Positions 6,238 through 6,654 of a stretch of 6,654 nt of DNA are shown piece by piece. The number at the start of each line of letters is the position of its first letter. Position 1 is the first letter of the stretch. The notes under the pieces were generated by a model, which saw nothing but the letters and a program-made list of their open reading frames with translations, had not been told where the DNA came from and ran no database searches. The position numbers and the translations under genes are program-made. The stretch comes from Acetobacteraceae bacterium (GTDB lineage Bacteria > Pseudomonadota > Alphaproteobacteria > Acetobacterales > Acetobacteraceae). The stretch is from NCBI GenBank assembly GCA_003164305.1, contig PLSZ01000375.1, positions 8,037 through 14,690 of the forward strand. The letters are read 5' to 3'.

Positions 6238-6654
6238 CGTCTGTATTCTTTCTGATCAGATCGCGGGGTCACTCCCCTGATGACGGACCGGGTCGCCTGG
6301 CTGGCGCCAATGTGATGGTTTTCCCGCGTACGTTGATGGTCAGGGCGAACATGCGGTGAATTTGCGGGACAAACCGTTCCAACTCGATTTCGCCGGCGTA
6401 ATTCGGTGCGCCCCCGCCGCCGCCTGTCGCTCCCTGACCACGCTGCCGGCGGCCTCGGGTTCCCGCTCCGTGAGCCGTAACCGCCGAGGGAAGCTACCGC
6501 TGGCGAAGCGCGCGGCGGGCGATCGGAGTGGGTCGGATGAAAAAGGAGCGTCAGCGGTCCTCATTTTGACCATCGCGCGTCCCACACCATCATGCTCGGG
6601 CTTGACACGAGCATCACTCAACTCACACCTGGTGTGCTCGAAGATGGGACGGTG
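6238..6654. other. region with no convincing gene; REP-like unit near the right end
   Basis: The 417 bases upstream of the GGDEF-EAL gene hold no gene I can support. On the minus strand one frame stays open from about 6487 to its TGA at 6275-6273, ending MFALTINVRGKTITLAPARR plus a short tail. It has no start codon until late and no recognised family. Another minus-strand frame (6621-6340) begins inside the REP-like unit and is probably not a gene. A GGGG/CCCC pair (6265-6277) and weak AT-rich sequence near 6241-6252 lie before the GTG. No confident promoter was found. Confidence 0.5.
6588..6617 (-). repeat. REP-like palindromic unit, copy 2
   Basis: ATGCTCG (6592-6598) and CGAGCAT (6608-6614) form a perfect 7-bp stem around a nine-base centre. 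Read on the minus strand, its core GTCAAGCCCG is the same as in the unit at 3790-3818, and translation gives the recurring RVKPEHDG peptide known from alphaproteobacterial intergenic repeats. The orientation is opposite to copy 1. Confidence 0.6.

Noticed and set aside
4630..6255. A 541-codon plus-strand frame opposite the GGDEF-EAL gene
   Set aside because: It is the antisense shadow of a strongly motif-supported protein, kept open by high-GC codon structure, and shows no domain of its own.

Overview
The window looks like chromosomal DNA of a GC-rich alphaproteobacterium, possibly of the Acetobacteraceae/Rhodospirillales type. This is inferred from the KdpE-type regulator, the high GC of most of the sequence, and two palindromic units with a central GTCAAGCCCG core like those scattered through alphaproteobacterial genomes. 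No rRNA or tRNA was seen, so finer placement is not possible.

Layout, left to right. (1) 1-399 (+) is the 3' end of a response regulator of the OmpR class, best matched to KdpE. (2) 612-806 (+) is a very small basic protein with a GGLKGG / LTPERRAEIARKA / RW signature. (3) 634-2102 (-) is a compact, lower-GC accessory cassette of three genes read leftward. A 137-aa RelE/HigB-like protein overlaps a 162-aa XRE-type helix-turn-helix protein by 23 nt. The XRE stop shares one base with the start of a DUF6941-like gene (TGATG). The third gene carries a -1 frame break in a run of four T, and its far tail runs antisense through the small gene. The cassette has a candidate promoter with a perfect TATAAT box (2196-2201) lying inside a near-perfect palindrome. 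(4) 2592-3461 (+) is an unrecognised 289-aa protein with an Ala/Pro-rich centre. (5) 3462-3912 is non-coding and contains a 23-bp perfect inverted repeat built from CCGTGTAAT units, plus a REP-like palindrome. (6) 3913-6237 (-) is a 774-aa GAF-GAF-GGDEF-EAL protein whose cyclase, phosphodiesterase and I-site residues are all present. (7) 6238-6654 has no convincing gene and ends near a second REP-like unit in the opposite orientation.

The two well-understood genes at the flanks are a potassium-responsive regulator and a cyclic-di-GMP enzyme. They sit on either side of an accessory region that resembles a toxin-antitoxin module with a third, probably inactivated partner. The toxin-antitoxin role is inferred from gene order, overlaps and fold-like patterns. 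It is not shown by a diagnostic catalytic residue.
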